DNA of 64,000 nucleotides, from contig CAWAKB010000001.1 in NCBI GenBank assembly GCA_963782555.1, positions 310,001 through 374,000 of the forward strand, in the 5' to 3' direction. The notes under the pieces were generated by a model that saw only the letters and a list, made by a program, of their open reading frames with translations, was not told where the DNA came from and ran no database searches. A program made the position numbers and the translations under genes. Every line of letters begins with the position of its first letter. Position 1 is the stretch's first letter. Positions 45,677 to 56,145 of this stretch are shown here, piece by piece. The DNA is from Hyphomicrobium_A sp963782555 (GTDB lineage Bacteria; Pseudomonadota; Alphaproteobacteria; Rhizobiales; Hyphomicrobiaceae).

Positions 45677-46615
45677 ATGTCGAATCGATTTATCGGCGCG
45701 CGACAAACTACCATTGCGCGCGAGATCGAGGTGACAGGGACGGGGGTCCACAGCGGAGCGCCAGTTTCGGTAAATCTGCATCCTGCAGCTGCCGATACTG
45801 GCCTCCGTTTTCTTGTCACCAAGCGCGGCCGAGTGGTCGCAGAAATTCCCGCTAGTGTAGAGCACGTAAAGAACCTCACGCTCTGCACTGTCATCGGCAA
45901 CGAGGCGGGCATCACCGTCAGCACGGTAGAGCATCTGCTTGCGGCTCTTCGCGGCCTGTCGGTCGACAACTGCATCATCGAGATCGACAGCAAGGAAGTC
46001 CCGATCATGGACGGCAGCGCTGCGCCGTTCGTGGAGCTGATCGACGAAGTCGGGCTTCGTGAGCTGCAGGCGCCGCGCCGCTACATAAAAGTGCTCCGGC
46101 CGGTGCGTGTCGAGGAAGGTGACAGTTGGGGTGAGCTTCTCCCCCATGCCGGCTTCCACCTCGATGTCGAGATCGACTTCACCTCATCCCTCATTGGCCG
46201 GCAGCGCATCTCCTACGAGATGAGCCCCGGCGTCTTCCGCAACGAGATCTGCCGCGCTCGCACCTTCGGCTTTATGAGCGATGTCGAGCGGCTCTGGAAA
46301 GCGGGCCTCGCGCTCGGCGCCAATCTCAACAACACCATCGCCATTGGCGAAAACAAGATCCTGAACCGCGAAGGCCTGCGTTATCCGCAGGAGTTCGTTC
46401 GCCACAAGATGCTGGACGCGGTCGGCGATCTGGCATTGGCTGGCCGGCCGCTGTTGGCTGCGTACCGGTCGTCGCGCGGCGGTCATCGGCTCAACTCCGC
46501 GGTTCTTCAGGCGCTCTTCGCTGACCAGCAGGCATGGACGCTGGTGCAGGCCCCACGGGTGCGCGAGAAGACGGCACCGGTCGATCTCGGCTACGCGATC
46601 GCCGCCGGGGAGTGA
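45677..46615 (+). CDS. lpxC: UDP-3-O-acyl-GlcNAc deacetylase
   Basis: This 312-residue zinc deacetylase performs the committed step of lipid A synthesis. Zinc ligands are in STVEHLLAAL (His) and RHKMLDAVGD (His and Asp); MDGSAAPF and the glycine-rich AIGENKILN segment are also present. It follows ftsZ as in most alphaproteobacteria. Confidence 0.97.
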   Translation: MSNRFIGARQTTIAREIEVTGTGVHSGAPVSVNLHPAAADTGLRFLVTKRGRVVAEIPASVEHVKNLTLCTVIGNEAGITVSTVEHLLAALRGLSVDNCIIEIDSKEVPIMDGSAAPFVELIDEVGLRELQAPRRYIKVLRPVRVEEGDSWGELLPHAGFHLDVEIDFTSSLIGRQRISYEMSPGVFRNEICRARTFGFMSDVERLWKAGLALGANLNNTIAIGENKILNREGLRYPQEFVRHKMLDAVGDLALAGRPLLAAYRSSRGGHRLNSAVLQALFADQQAWTLVQAPRVREKTAPVDLGYAIAAGE

Positions 46616-46888
46616 TCCCAGAGCGCAGGATCGAAGGGGACGCTGTCGGCTCAGCTGGGTCGGCGCGCACAGAAGGTTTTTCATTTCCACGAACCCCGCG
46701 GGAAGGCAGTCCGGACCGCGGTTGCAAGCCCAACAAGAACCATAATCATCGCCTAGCGAATGGGCGGTGCATCCGGATGTGGCTTTGGTTTCGCTGCCAT
46801 CCGGTCGTGTGCTAAGGGGTGGCAAGAGTGGGGGCTCGCTGAGCCACGAGCACCAAACGGAACCAGGCTCATGCCGCGACAGGGGATC

Positions 46889-47836
46889 ATGCAAGTTCAG
46901 CTTGGCGTTGGGGCGGCCATCAAATGGCTCGCACTTGCTGTGTGCCTTGCCGCGCTCGCCGGATGCGCTTCCAACGATACGGCTCTCGCCCTCAACCCCG
47001 ATCCGCCGTCCAAGATGTACGCGGACGCGGATCATCTGATGTCGAAAGGCAAGTTCGAGGACGCGGCGAAGAAATTCGAGGACGTGGATCGCGAGCACCC
47101 GTATTCGCCGGAGGCGCGCCGCGCCATCGTCATGGCCGCTTATGCCTACTACAAGGCCGGCAAGCTGCCCGAGGCCATCGCCTCCGCCGAGCGCTACACG
47201 ACCTTGCACCCCGGCACCAAGGAAGCGCCACTCGCCCACCACATCATCGCCTCGTCCTACTTCGACCAGATGACAGAGGCGGATCGCGACCAGAACGCCA
47301 CGCGCAAGGCGCTGGCAGAGCTCCAGACGCTGAAGACGCGCTATCCCGATAGCATCTACGCCCAGCAGGCCGACAATCGTATCCGGCTCTGCCAGGACAC
47401 GCTCGCCGCCCATGAGATGGAGGTGGGCCGCTACTACGAGAAGCGCAATGATTACATAGCCGCCATCAACCGCTTCAAGGCTGTCGTGACCAACTATCAG
47501 ACGACGGCCCACGTGGAGGAAGCGCTCTACCGGTTGACGGCCGCCTACATGTCGCTCGGCATCGCATCGGAGGCACAGGCCGCCGCCGCGGTGCTCGGGC
47601 ACAACTTCCCCAACTCGCGCTGGTACAAGGACTCCTACGCGCTGCTGCAGCAGCAGGGCCTGATGCCGCAGCACAACGCCAACTCTTGGATTGCCAAGGT
47701 TTGGAAGGGGCAGCCCGGCCAGCAGCCGCCGGCGGCCGCCCCTGCAGCCAAGCCTGAGGCTCCGGCGCCCAGTTGGGAGCCCACGACGCCCTCGGGCCCA
47801 CCGCCGCCGTCGACGCTTGGCGGTCCATCGACCTGA
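46889..47836 (+). CDS. bamD: Outer membrane assembly lipoprotein BamD
   Basis: The 315-residue lipoprotein has signal and lipobox LAGC at about residue 25, then TPR-like helical repeats (KMYADADHLMSKGKFEDAAK) as in BamD/ComL, and a Pro/Ala-rich C-terminal tail. It is part of the BAM complex that folds outer-membrane barrels. ATG 46889 has AGGGG 3-7 bases upstream and is preferred to ATG 46871. Confidence 0.92.
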   Translation: MQVQLGVGAAIKWLALAVCLAALAGCASNDTALALNPDPPSKMYADADHLMSKGKFEDAAKKFEDVDREHPYSPEARRAIVMAAYAYYKAGKLPEAIASAERYTTLHPGTKEAPLAHHIIASSYFDQMTEADRDQNATRKALAELQTLKTRYPDSIYAQQADNRIRLCQDTLAAHEMEVGRYYEKRNDYIAAINRFKAVVTNYQTTAHVEEALYRLTAAYMSLGIASEAQAAAAVLGHNFPNSRWYKDSYALLQQQGLMPQHNANSWIAKVWKGQPGQQPPAAAPAAKPEAPAPSWEPTTPSGPPPPSTLGGPST

Positions 47837-48053
47837 GCATCGCGGGGCTCGGGCTGCGTGGCAGGCGCAGCTCTCTCCCAAGAGGCGTGGCGCGTCACCG
47901 ATGTGCCGGCCGGGGCCGGCCGGGGGCATTTGATTGCATTCGACCGATACCCGTGAACGGTTGGGGTCGCGTGGTTTTCCCTTATCTCTGCTTCCGCTAT
48001 TGCTGACGGAGCTAAACGTGAGCATCTGCCTGTAGCGGCGGCGGAAAGCGGCG

Positions 48054-50186
48054 ATGAGCGACAAGGACGTGAGTGCCATTCCGGTCGACGGCTTGAGTCA
48101 GGCTCAAGCCAAGGACGAGCTCCTACGCTTGGCGCGGCTCATTCGTCACCACGACGAGCTCTACTATCGAAAAGATGCCCCGGAGATCTCCGATGCCGAG
48201 TACGACGCCCTGCGCCAGCGCAACGAGGCCATCGAGGCGCGCTTTCCCAGGCTGGTGCGCTCCGACAGTCCCTCGCGCCGCGTCGGAGCCGCGCCTGCGG
48301 AAGGGTTCGGCAAGGTGCGCCACCGCGTTCCCATGCTGTCCCTGGGGAACGCCTTTGACGATGAGGACGTTACGGCCTTCGTGGAGCGCGTCCACCGCTT
48401 CCTCGGCTTAGGCGCGGACGCGCCGCTCGAGTTTACGGCAGAGCCGAAGATCGACGGGCTCTCCATCTCGATCAAATTTCGAGACGGCCGGCTGGTAGAG
48501 GCTGCCACGCGCGGCGATGGCACCGAGGGCGAGAACGTGACGCAGAACGTCATGACGATCGCGGAGATTCCCCACCAACTCAAGGGGCGCAAGGTTCCCG
48601 ACGTGATCGACGTGCGCGGCGAGATCTATATGGCGCACAAGGACTTCGCGCGCCTCAACGCCGAGCAGGCGGCAGCGGGCGCGAAGGTTTTCGCCAACCC
48701 GCGCAACGCTGCAGCCGGATCATTGCGCCAACTCGATCCGGGGATCACGGCATCGCGGCCCTTGCGTTTCTTTGCCTACGCCTGGGGCGAGGCCTCCATG
48801 CTGCCGGCCGACACGCAGGCGGGTGTCTACGAGGCCTTCGCCAAGTGGGGGCTACCGGTCAATCCGCTGGTGCGCGTCTGCCGCGGCGCAGCCGAGCTTC
48901 TCGCATTCTACGAGAAGCTGGCAGAGGAGCGCGCCAAGCTCCCCTACGACATCGACGGCGTCGTCTACAAGGTCAATCGGCTCGATCTGCAGGAGCGCCT
49001 TGGCTTCGTCTCGCGCTCACCACGTTGGGCGATTGCGCACAAGTTCCCGGCACAGCAGGCGATGACGATCCTCAACGACATCGAGATCCAGGTCGGCCGC
49101 ACGGGCGCGCTGACGCCCGTCGCCAAGCTCGAGCCAGTGACTGTCGGCGGCGTCGTCGTCTCCAACGCGACGCTGCACAACGAGGACGAGATCAAGCGCA
49201 AGGACGTGCGTATCGGCGACACCGTGGTCGTGCAGCGTGCGGGCGACGTCATCCCGCAAATCGTCAGCGTCGTCATGGATAAGCGCCCGAAAGGCGCTAA
49301 GCCCTATCGCTTCCCCGATCGCTGCCCGGTCTGCGGCAGCCATGCCGTGCGTGAGACCAACGAAAAGACGGGCAAGGTGGACGCGGTCCGCCGCTGCACC
49401 GGCGGGCTCATTTGTGCCGCCCAGCGGGTCGAGCGCCTGAAGCACTTCGTTTCCCGCAATGCCTTCGACATCGAGGGGCTGGGCGAGAAGCATATCCAGG
49501 CCTTCTACGACGACAAGATTATCCTGTCGCCCGAGGACATCTTCACCTTGCAAGCGCGCGACGCTAAGGCCAAGACCAAGCTCGAAGAACGGGAGGGCTG
49601 GGGGCCGCAGTCGGCAGAAAAGCTGTTTGCAGCCATCGCGGCCAGACGGGAGATCGCGCTCGACCGCTTCATCTTCGCGCTCGGCATCCGCCACATCGGG
49701 GAGACGACAGCGCGGCTGCTCGCGCGCTTCTATGGCACCATCGACGCATTTCTGGTGGCTATGCGCGAGGTTGCCCCGGGCAAGGACACGGATGCCTTCA
49801 AGGAGCTCGATGCCATCGAGGGCATCGGCGAGGTGGTGGCGGAGGCCATTGCCGACTTCTTTGCCGAGCCGCACAACGTGCGTGTCGTCGAGGATCTACT
49901 GAAGGAGGTCTCTCCAAAGCCGCTCGCCGCGCGCGACACGTCGTCTCCTGTTGCCGGAAAGACAGTCGTCTTTACCGGAACGCTCGAGACCTTGACCCGC
50001 GGCGAGGCGAAGGCGCAGGCCGAACGGCTGGGCGCCAAGGTCGCGGGCTCGGTATCGAAAAAGACCGACTACGTTGTCGCAGGCGCCGATTCGGGCTCGA
50101 AGCTCGCCAAGGCCCGGGAGCTGGGGGTCAGCGTGCTCGATGAGCAGGGGTGGTTCAAGTTGACCACAGGCAAGACCAAAGGCTAG
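48054..50186 (+). CDS. ligA: NAD-dependent DNA ligase
   Basis: The 710-residue enzyme seals DNA nicks in replication and repair. Landmarks: adenylated Lys in EPKIDGLSIS, four zinc cysteines (CPVCG, RRCTGG, ICAAQ), helix-hairpin-helix region, and a C-terminal BRCT domain starting SSPVAGKTVVFTGTLE. The recN gene normally found between bamD and ligA in this group is absent here. Confidence 0.97.
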   Translation: MSDKDVSAIPVDGLSQAQAKDELLRLARLIRHHDELYYRKDAPEISDAEYDALRQRNEAIEARFPRLVRSDSPSRRVGAAPAEGFGKVRHRVPMLSLGNAFDDEDVTAFVERVHRFLGLGADAPLEFTAEPKIDGLSISIKFRDGRLVEAATRGDGTEGENVTQNVMTIAEIPHQLKGRKVPDVIDVRGEIYMAHKDFARLNAEQAAAGAKVFANPRNAAAGSLRQLDPGITASRPLRFFAYAWGEASMLPADTQAGVYEAFAKWGLPVNPLVRVCRGAAELLAFYEKLAEERAKLPYDIDGVVYKVNRLDLQERLGFVSRSPRWAIAHKFPAQQAMTILNDIEIQVGRTGALTPVAKLEPVTVGGVVVSNATLHNEDEIKRKDVRIGDTVVVQRAGDVIPQIVSVVMDKRPKGAKPYRFPDRCPVCGSHAVRETNEKTGKVDAVRRCTGGLICAAQRVERLKHFVSRNAFDIEGLGEKHIQAFYDDKIILSPEDIFTLQARDAKAKTKLEEREGWGPQSAEKLFAAIAARREIALDRFIFALGIRHIGETTARLLARFYGTIDAFLVAMREVAPGKDTDAFKELDAIEGIGEVVAEAIADFFAEPHNVRVVEDLLKEVSPKPLAARDTSSPVAGKTVVFTGTLETLTRGEAKAQAERLGAKVAGSVSKKTDYVVAGADSGSKLAKARELGVSVLDEQGWFKLTTGKTKG

Positions 50187-50294
50187 GTGCGCGCATGGAC
50201 AGGCGTAATCGAATCCATATTCTGCAGACTTTGTTAGAAGCAGCGCCATAAAGAAGTGCTGACCCTTGCACGCTAAGGAGCCGGGAGAGCCTAT

Positions 50295-51539
50295 TTGCTG
50301 AGGAAGCGACGCCTGCCATCTGGGATTGGTCTCGGTCCGCCCTGGCCCATCCGCCTCTTGAACACGCTCGGGCCCCTGGTCAAAGCCGCGGGGCTGTGGC
50401 CGCGGATAGATCCGGAAGCGATGATGAGGTCGGTCGAGCGCAAATGGAAGCGCAACAACTGGCCGGCGCCGCTGCTACGGGCGCTGCCGCCCCGTGCCGC
50501 CGCCTTCAACGACGATGCCAAGCCCTCCCTGTTCGGCGCACTCATTCTCCGTGACCAGTTCCACAAGAGCGCCATGAATGCCCTGGGGTTCGAGGACCTC
50601 ATCGCCCGGCATCCAGAGATACTGTCGGAGAGGATCGAACGACCATTGTTCGTGCTGGGGCTGGCGCGGACCGGGACGACGCTGCTGCAGCGTTTGCTGT
50701 CTTTGCATTCCGGCGCCCGCTACCTTCCGTTCTGGGAGGCCTATTCGCCCGTGCCCTACAAGCTCGGCAAGCACCGGGGCGGTCGCGACGGCCGCTATTC
50801 GGAGGGCAAGCGCAAGCTTGCGCTGCTGAAATGGGTGGGGCCTGAGTTCGACAAGATCCATCCCATCGACGTCGACGATCCGGAGGAGTGCTATCACCTC
50901 TTCCGCTCGCACTTCCTCATCCCACCAGGTTTCGATTTCGCCTATGTCCCGAGCTATTGGGAATGGTGGGATACGCAGGCGCACGCCGACGTCTACCGGC
51001 TGCACAAGCGGCAGCTGCAGGCGCTGCAGTGGCTAGACCGCCGCCAGCACTGGGTCTTGAAGTGTCCCAACCACCTATCCGGCATCGATCACTTGCTCAA
51101 CGTTTATCCAGACGCGCGCATCGTCTACACGCATCGCGAGCCCGAAAAGATCATAGCCTCGCTGTGCAGCCTGGCTGCCGTCACTTGGAGCATGACCTCA
51201 GACGAGGTCGACCTCGGCGAGGTGGCGCAATATTCCCTCGACGTGGCACAGCGCTGCCAGGCCGCGGGGCACGCCGCCCTGCAAACCATTCCGCGTGACC
51301 AAGTCCTGCACGTCGACTATGACGACCTCGTCGCCGATCCCGTCGCCATGGCGCGCCGCGTCTACGAGCATTTCGGCTATCCGGTCGACCCGGGGCTCGA
51401 TGCGAGGATGGTGGATTGGCTCGAGAGCCACCCGAGCGACAAGCACGGCAAGCATACCTATCAGCTGAGCGACTTCGGTCTTACGGAAGATGACGTGCGC
51501 CGGCGGCTCGAGGGCGAAAGCTTCGTGGCCGCGCAGTAG
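50295..51539 (+). CDS. Sulfotransferase-family protein
   Basis: The 414-residue protein has a PAPS-binding P-loop-like motif PLFVLGLARTGTTLLQRLL near residue 115 and the later HREPEKIIASLCSL segment that usually contributes to the 3'-phosphate site. It is similar to bacterial sulfotransferases of unknown acceptor. TTG 50295 is preceded by GGGAGAG, so a TTG start is accepted. It is convergent with pepP. Confidence 0.85.
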   Translation: MLRKRRLPSGIGLGPPWPIRLLNTLGPLVKAAGLWPRIDPEAMMRSVERKWKRNNWPAPLLRALPPRAAAFNDDAKPSLFGALILRDQFHKSAMNALGFEDLIARHPEILSERIERPLFVLGLARTGTTLLQRLLSLHSGARYLPFWEAYSPVPYKLGKHRGGRDGRYSEGKRKLALLKWVGPEFDKIHPIDVDDPEECYHLFRSHFLIPPGFDFAYVPSYWEWWDTQAHADVYRLHKRQLQALQWLDRRQHWVLKCPNHLSGIDHLLNVYPDARIVYTHREPEKIIASLCSLAAVTWSMTSDEVDLGEVAQYSLDVAQRCQAAGHAALQTIPRDQVLHVDYDDLVADPVAMARRVYEHFGYPVDPGLDARMVDWLESHPSDKHGKHTYQLSDFGLTEDDVRRRLEGESFVAAQ

Positions 51540-51554
51540 CGTCTCGGCGCCGGC

Positions 51555-53366
51555 TTAGAGCGGCGCCGTCGCTTGCTTGAGCCAGCCTCTGGTTTCGGCG
51601 TCAACCTCTGGATCGATCGCCTGCAGGACGCGGGCATGATAGGCGTCGAGCCAGGCGATCTCGTCAGCGCCGAGCAGCTCCTTGACGATGAGCCGCCGGT
51701 CGATCGGCGCCAGCGTCAGCGTCTCAAAGCCCATCATCTTGCGATCGCCGCCAGGCACCTCCCGCGCTTCCGTCACGAGCACCAAATTCTCGATGCGGAT
51801 GCCGTAGGCGCCTTCCTTGTAATAGCCGGGCTCGTTGGAGCAGACCATGCCCGGCACGAGCGGCACCATGCCGGCCTTGGAGATGGACTGCGGACCCTCG
51901 TGCACCGAGAGATAGCTGCCGACGCCATGGCCGGTGCCGTGGTCATAGTCGAGCCCGTGCTGCCACAGCGCGCGGCGCGCCAATGGATCGAGGTCGATGC
52001 CGCGCGTGCCTTCGGGGAAGCGCGCTGTCGCGATCGCGATGTGGCCCTTCAAAACGAGGGTGAAGCGCTCGCGCATCTCGTTCGTCGGCTTGCCGATGGC
52101 GACGGTGCGGGTGATGTCGGTGGTGCCGTCCAGGTACTGGGCGCCGCTGTCGATAAGAAACAACTCGCCCGCGCGCAGCTTGCGGTTCGTCGCCTCGTTG
52201 ACGCGGTAGTGCACGATTGCGCCGTTGGGACCGCTGCCGGAGATCGTATCGAAGCTGATCTCGCGCAACTGGTTGGTCGCGCGACGGAATGACTCGAGAC
52301 GGCGCACAGCTTCGATCTCGTCGATGTTGCCCGCCAGCGCCTCCTGGTCGAGCCAGGCAAGAAAGCGGCTGACCGCGATCCCGTCGCGCAGGTGCGCTGC
52401 GCGCGTGCCCTTGATCTCGGCCGTGTTCTTGACCGCCTTCAAGGCGAGGCAAGGATCGGGCCCGCGCGCGATGTGGCCCCCGCCGAGCGCACGGGCGAAC
52501 CAGGCGGCAGCCGTGTGGGGATCGAGCCGCACGCGCTTCTTGGTCTTGCGCAAGGCCTTGAGACGGTCGGAAAGCGCCTGGGGCCGGCTGAGCTTGGCGA
52601 ACGTCAAGATGTGGGCGCGCGCGGCTGCGTCGAACCGCTCCGGCGCCAGAAAGAGCTCGGGCCTTCCTGTCTGCGGAACGATTGCAAACGCGAGCGCGAC
52701 AGGAATATGCGGGATGTCGGAGCCGCGGATGTTGAACGCCCACGCGACCGAATCGCTAAGCGTGAGGATGACGGCGTCGTGCCCGTCGGCCTTGAGTCCC
52801 TTCTGTATGTCGGCAATCTTGTCCTCGGCCGAGCGGCCTGCAAGCTTCAAGGGATGCGCCTCTACGGGATTGGCGGGAGGAGGGGGCCGGTCACGCCCCC
52901 ATAGGCGATCCACCAGATTGCGACCGATGGGCTTGAGCTTGATGCCTTTTGCCTTGAGGGCCGCGCTGAGACGCTCGATCTCACCGATCGTGTGCAGGTG
53001 AGGGTCGTAGCCGACCGTGTTGCCCCGGCTCAAGTGCTCGCAAAGCCACTCGGAGACGCGACCACGCGGCAGCTGCGAGACCGCCAGAACGGAGGGATCC
53101 ACCTCGGCGCGCGCCTGCACCGTGTAGCGACCGTCGATGAAGAGGACGGCTGCCTTCTTGGCAATGATCGCGAGCCCGGCCGAGCCCGAGAACCCCGTGA
53201 TCCACTTGAGGCGTTCGGCCGATGGGGGCACGTACTCGCCCTGGTGCTCGTCAGCGCGCGGCACGAGATAAGCGTCGATGTGCGAGCGCGCCATGAGCGC
53301 GCGCAGCTCCCTGATGCGCTCGGGCGTGGCGCCGCGCTGGGCGAGAGCTTCGAAGGTTTGGAACAT
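51555..53366 (-). CDS. pepP: Xaa-Pro aminopeptidase (M24B)
   Basis: The 603-residue metallopeptidase removes N-terminal residues before proline. The creatinase-type N-terminal domains are followed by the M24 catalytic domain with metal ligands in DSGAQYLDGTTDITRT, HGTGHGVGSYLSVHEGP and two late glutamates (ENLVLVTEA; FETLTLAP). The length (about 600) fits the bacterial/eukaryotic three-domain form. It is downstream of prmA on the same strand. Confidence 0.93.
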   Translation of the reverse strand: MFQTFEALAQRGATPERIRELRALMARSHIDAYLVPRADEHQGEYVPPSAERLKWITGFSGSAGLAIIAKKAAVLFIDGRYTVQARAEVDPSVLAVSQLPRGRVSEWLCEHLSRGNTVGYDPHLHTIGEIERLSAALKAKGIKLKPIGRNLVDRLWGRDRPPPPANPVEAHPLKLAGRSAEDKIADIQKGLKADGHDAVILTLSDSVAWAFNIRGSDIPHIPVALAFAIVPQTGRPELFLAPERFDAAARAHILTFAKLSRPQALSDRLKALRKTKKRVRLDPHTAAAWFARALGGGHIARGPDPCLALKAVKNTAEIKGTRAAHLRDGIAVSRFLAWLDQEALAGNIDEIEAVRRLESFRRATNQLREISFDTISGSGPNGAIVHYRVNEATNRKLRAGELFLIDSGAQYLDGTTDITRTVAIGKPTNEMRERFTLVLKGHIAIATARFPEGTRGIDLDPLARRALWQHGLDYDHGTGHGVGSYLSVHEGPQSISKAGMVPLVPGMVCSNEPGYYKEGAYGIRIENLVLVTEAREVPGGDRKMMGFETLTLAPIDRRLIVKELLGADEIAWLDAYHARVLQAIDPEVDAETRGWLKQATAPL

Positions 53367-53462
53367 GCGTTTTCTCTAAGCAGGTCGTGGCGGGGCGGCA
53401 ATCGCCGGCACGACAGATTTTGACCAGAAACATTCAAGGTCTGCGCAACTCGAGCCGTGCCG

Positions 53463-54344
53463 TCACAGTCGCTTGATGAGCGTCAGCGTCGACCAGCCGG
53501 AGATGCGCCGATGCTCGAGGAGCCGGAAGCCCTGGACCACGTAGCACGAAATGATTTCCGGCGCCTCTGGGTTCAAGAGCCCCGAGAGCACCAGGATCCC
53601 GCCGCGCCGTATGGCCCTTGCCACGTCCGGCGCCAAGGCGCGCAGCGGTGCGGCAAGGATGTTGGCGATCACGAGGTCGAAGGGCGCGGCATGGCGCAGC
53701 CATGGATGCGCCAATCCTTTGGTGCAGGCGAAGGCGATGCGCTGTCCGACCCCGTTGGCCTTGGCGTTCGCCGTGGCGACGGCGACGGCCTCGGGATCGT
53801 TGTCCGTTGCAAGGATCTCGGCCCGGGGCAGCGCGCGTGCCGCCGCGATCGCCAATACTCCCGACCCGCACCCCAAGTCGAGGACGCGGGAAAAATGACG
53901 CAGCCGCGTAAGACGGTCTATGGCCAAAAGGCAGCCCTGCGTCGTGGCGTGATGGGCGGTGCCGAAGGCCTCGCCAGCATCGATCAACAGGGCGTTGGGC
54001 CCGTGCGGAATACGAGCGCGATCATGGCTGCCGTGGACGACGAAACGCCCGGCGCTGACCGGCGGCAGGGCGGCTTGAGAGATCGCTACCCAGTTGAGGT
54101 TAGGAACCTCCTCGAGGACGAGTGGTGGGATAGGGCGCCCCGCCAGGCTCGCGAGCACGGAGGCGATGGCGTCCACATCCGGCCACTCGGCAAAGTAGGC
54201 CTCGATCCGCCAGGCGTGCGCCTCCTCTGCGAAGCTGGTCACCGCCTCGGGCGCAGGTGCGAGCAGATTTTCAAATATCCCGGCGAGCGACCGCGCCAGG
54301 TCGGCGTCCGCCGTCTGCAGCGAGAGCTTGCATCTCGACGTCAT
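53463..54344 (-). CDS. prmA: Ribosomal protein L11 methyltransferase
   Basis: The 293-residue class I methyltransferase has SAM motif VLDLGCGSGVLAIAA and catalytic-region motif VIANILAAPL. It trimethylates ribosomal protein L11. It sits between the DUF3754 gene (41 bases) and pepP (96 bases), transcribed with both. Confidence 0.93.
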   Translation of the reverse strand: MTSRCKLSLQTADADLARSLAGIFENLLAPAPEAVTSFAEEAHAWRIEAYFAEWPDVDAIASVLASLAGRPIPPLVLEEVPNLNWVAISQAALPPVSAGRFVVHGSHDRARIPHGPNALLIDAGEAFGTAHHATTQGCLLAIDRLTRLRHFSRVLDLGCGSGVLAIAAARALPRAEILATDNDPEAVAVATANAKANGVGQRIAFACTKGLAHPWLRHAAPFDLVIANILAAPLRALAPDVARAIRRGGILVLSGLLNPEAPEIISCYVVQGFRLLEHRRISGWSTLTLIKRL

Positions 54345-54385
54345 GCGCTAGACGGGGGTCGGAGCCTGAGTTGGGCGCGGCTCCA

Positions 54386-55831
54386 TCACGTCGCGGTCTC
54401 CGATGGATTGCCCTGGAACTCCATCCCCTCTGCGCTCACCGGTTCGGGCAGCTCGTCGAGAAAGAGATCCCACTTGCGGTCGATGTGAAGCGCGGCCTCT
54501 CGCGGCGGTAAAGTTGACAGCGTGCCGTCGGACCGCTCGGTGACGATGCCGTCCGCAATCAGCCTCCGCAGCGCGTCGGGAATATCGAAGTCGACGCTGA
54601 CGCCGAAGCTGGCGTTGAGGTATTGCTCGATTGCGGCGTCGATGTCGGGCAGGTCCTGGCGCCGCGCGCGCTCCTTGGCCAGCACGGAATAAAGGAGCAT
54701 CTCCTCCTTGATGTCCTCCTCAGCCGCGCGCGCAGCGAGCTTGAGCATCACGCCGCGGTTGTCGGCCATGGCGTGAAAGTACAGGTTCTGCGCCATGACC
54801 ACCATGTAGCGTTGCTTCTGGTTCATGAAGTTGGTGGCCTGACGGACGGCGACACCGCCCAATCCGACGAGGGCGCCGAGGGCGGCGATAGGGTTTGAGG
54901 CCAAGAGCGCAATCTTGCCAGCCGCTCCGAAGGCTCCGAGCCCGAGACCGCCGCTCGCCGTCGCGCCGAGCCACAGCTTGTCGAAGAACCGGAAACGCAC
55001 TTGCGTGTTGGGAAAAACCATCTCGAGATCGCTTCTCGGGATGTTCTTGAACAGCTTCATGTAGATGTTGTCGTCGTGGACCTCGGGCGGCAGGGAGGCC
55101 CGCCGCCGCTTGACGGCCTTCTCTGCCTCGCGGCGGTTGAGCTTCTCCGACTGCATGACCTCGCGCACACGCACGTCGAACGGCTTCATCTTGAACAACA
55201 GGAAGAGCCGCTGAAAGATCGGAATGTCGAAATCTTCTTTGAGGTAGAACTTGTTCCAGCGCCGCCGGTGGTCGCGCTTGGTGGAGGCCCCACGGTAATA
55301 GAGAAGGACCTCCTCGAAGGCATCGAGATCAACGAAGAGATCGAGGCCGTAGGCCGAGTCTCGTGTCAGGATCGTTTCCACGTCGTTATGATCGATGCGG
55401 ACATAATTCGCCTGCTCGAGAATGCGCTTCATGCCGTCGGTAACGCGCCGTTGCATGATCTGCCGTTCCGGAGGCGAGAACGTGCGCGTCATCAAGAGAT
55501 CGCTGTCGGGGCTGAACGGCTCGTAGGTCTCCTCAAGCTGGTGCAGCTCGGCGGTGTATTGCTGGCGACGCCAGTGATCGAGGTAGCGGAAGAAGCGGCG
55601 CGCCTCTTGTGCCTGCGAATCGGGCCACGTTCCCGGCGCCGTGAGTCGGTCCAGCAGCGCGAAGCGCGTCACCGGAATGAAGCGCTCGCGGGCGCGCTCA
55701 CTTTCCGGCTTGAGCTGATCGAAAGCCGAAGCCTGACTTGTGTCGGACGCGAGTGTCGCGGCTGCATCCGGTTGCTTGGGGTAAAAGCCCGCGGAGGATT
55801 CCGGGGCTCCTTGCACGTCAATGGATGACAT
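54386..55831 (-). CDS. DUF3754-like membrane-associated protein
   Basis: This 481-residue protein is similar to the TMEM143/DUF3754 family of unknown function. Two hydrophobic segments in the second half (about 290-335) separate a long soluble N-terminal part, with a central segment KRDHRRRWNKFYLKEDFD, from a C-terminal helical part. Start at 55831 (MSSIDVQG) is set by GGGAG upstream. It is the first gene of the run to prmA and pepP. Confidence 0.7.
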   Translation of the reverse strand: MSSIDVQGAPESSAGFYPKQPDAAATLASDTSQASAFDQLKPESERARERFIPVTRFALLDRLTAPGTWPDSQAQEARRFFRYLDHWRRQQYTAELHQLEETYEPFSPDSDLLMTRTFSPPERQIMQRRVTDGMKRILEQANYVRIDHNDVETILTRDSAYGLDLFVDLDAFEEVLLYYRGASTKRDHRRRWNKFYLKEDFDIPIFQRLFLLFKMKPFDVRVREVMQSEKLNRREAEKAVKRRRASLPPEVHDDNIYMKLFKNIPRSDLEMVFPNTQVRFRFFDKLWLGATASGGLGLGAFGAAGKIALLASNPIAALGALVGLGGVAVRQATNFMNQKQRYMVVMAQNLYFHAMADNRGVMLKLAARAAEEDIKEEMLLYSVLAKERARRQDLPDIDAAIEQYLNASFGVSVDFDIPDALRRLIADGIVTERSDGTLSTLPPREAALHIDRKWDLFLDELPEPVSAEGMEFQGNPSETAT

Positions 55832-56145
55832 GATTGCGCTCCCCTCGAGTACCACTCACGCAGAACAGTAGGCCCGTTTTCGATGGCGTCATGGAGGCTT
55901 AGTCAGCGTCCCGTTTCTTCTAGGGTGCAATGATACCTGTTGTCGAGCCTACCCCCGGCATCTTGCAGCTTTTTGGCGGTTTGGCCGGCGCGGCGCTGCT
56001 GCGGCGGGCGCGCTTGTCGTTCTTATGATTGCGAGCAAAAGCCTGAATTCTTGCGTGCATAACGCCCATGCGCGTCACAGTCGCGCCCCGGTTCGGATAA
56101 ACTAGAGGAACGATCAAAGCGTACCATGATCGAGGGGGTCCTAAG

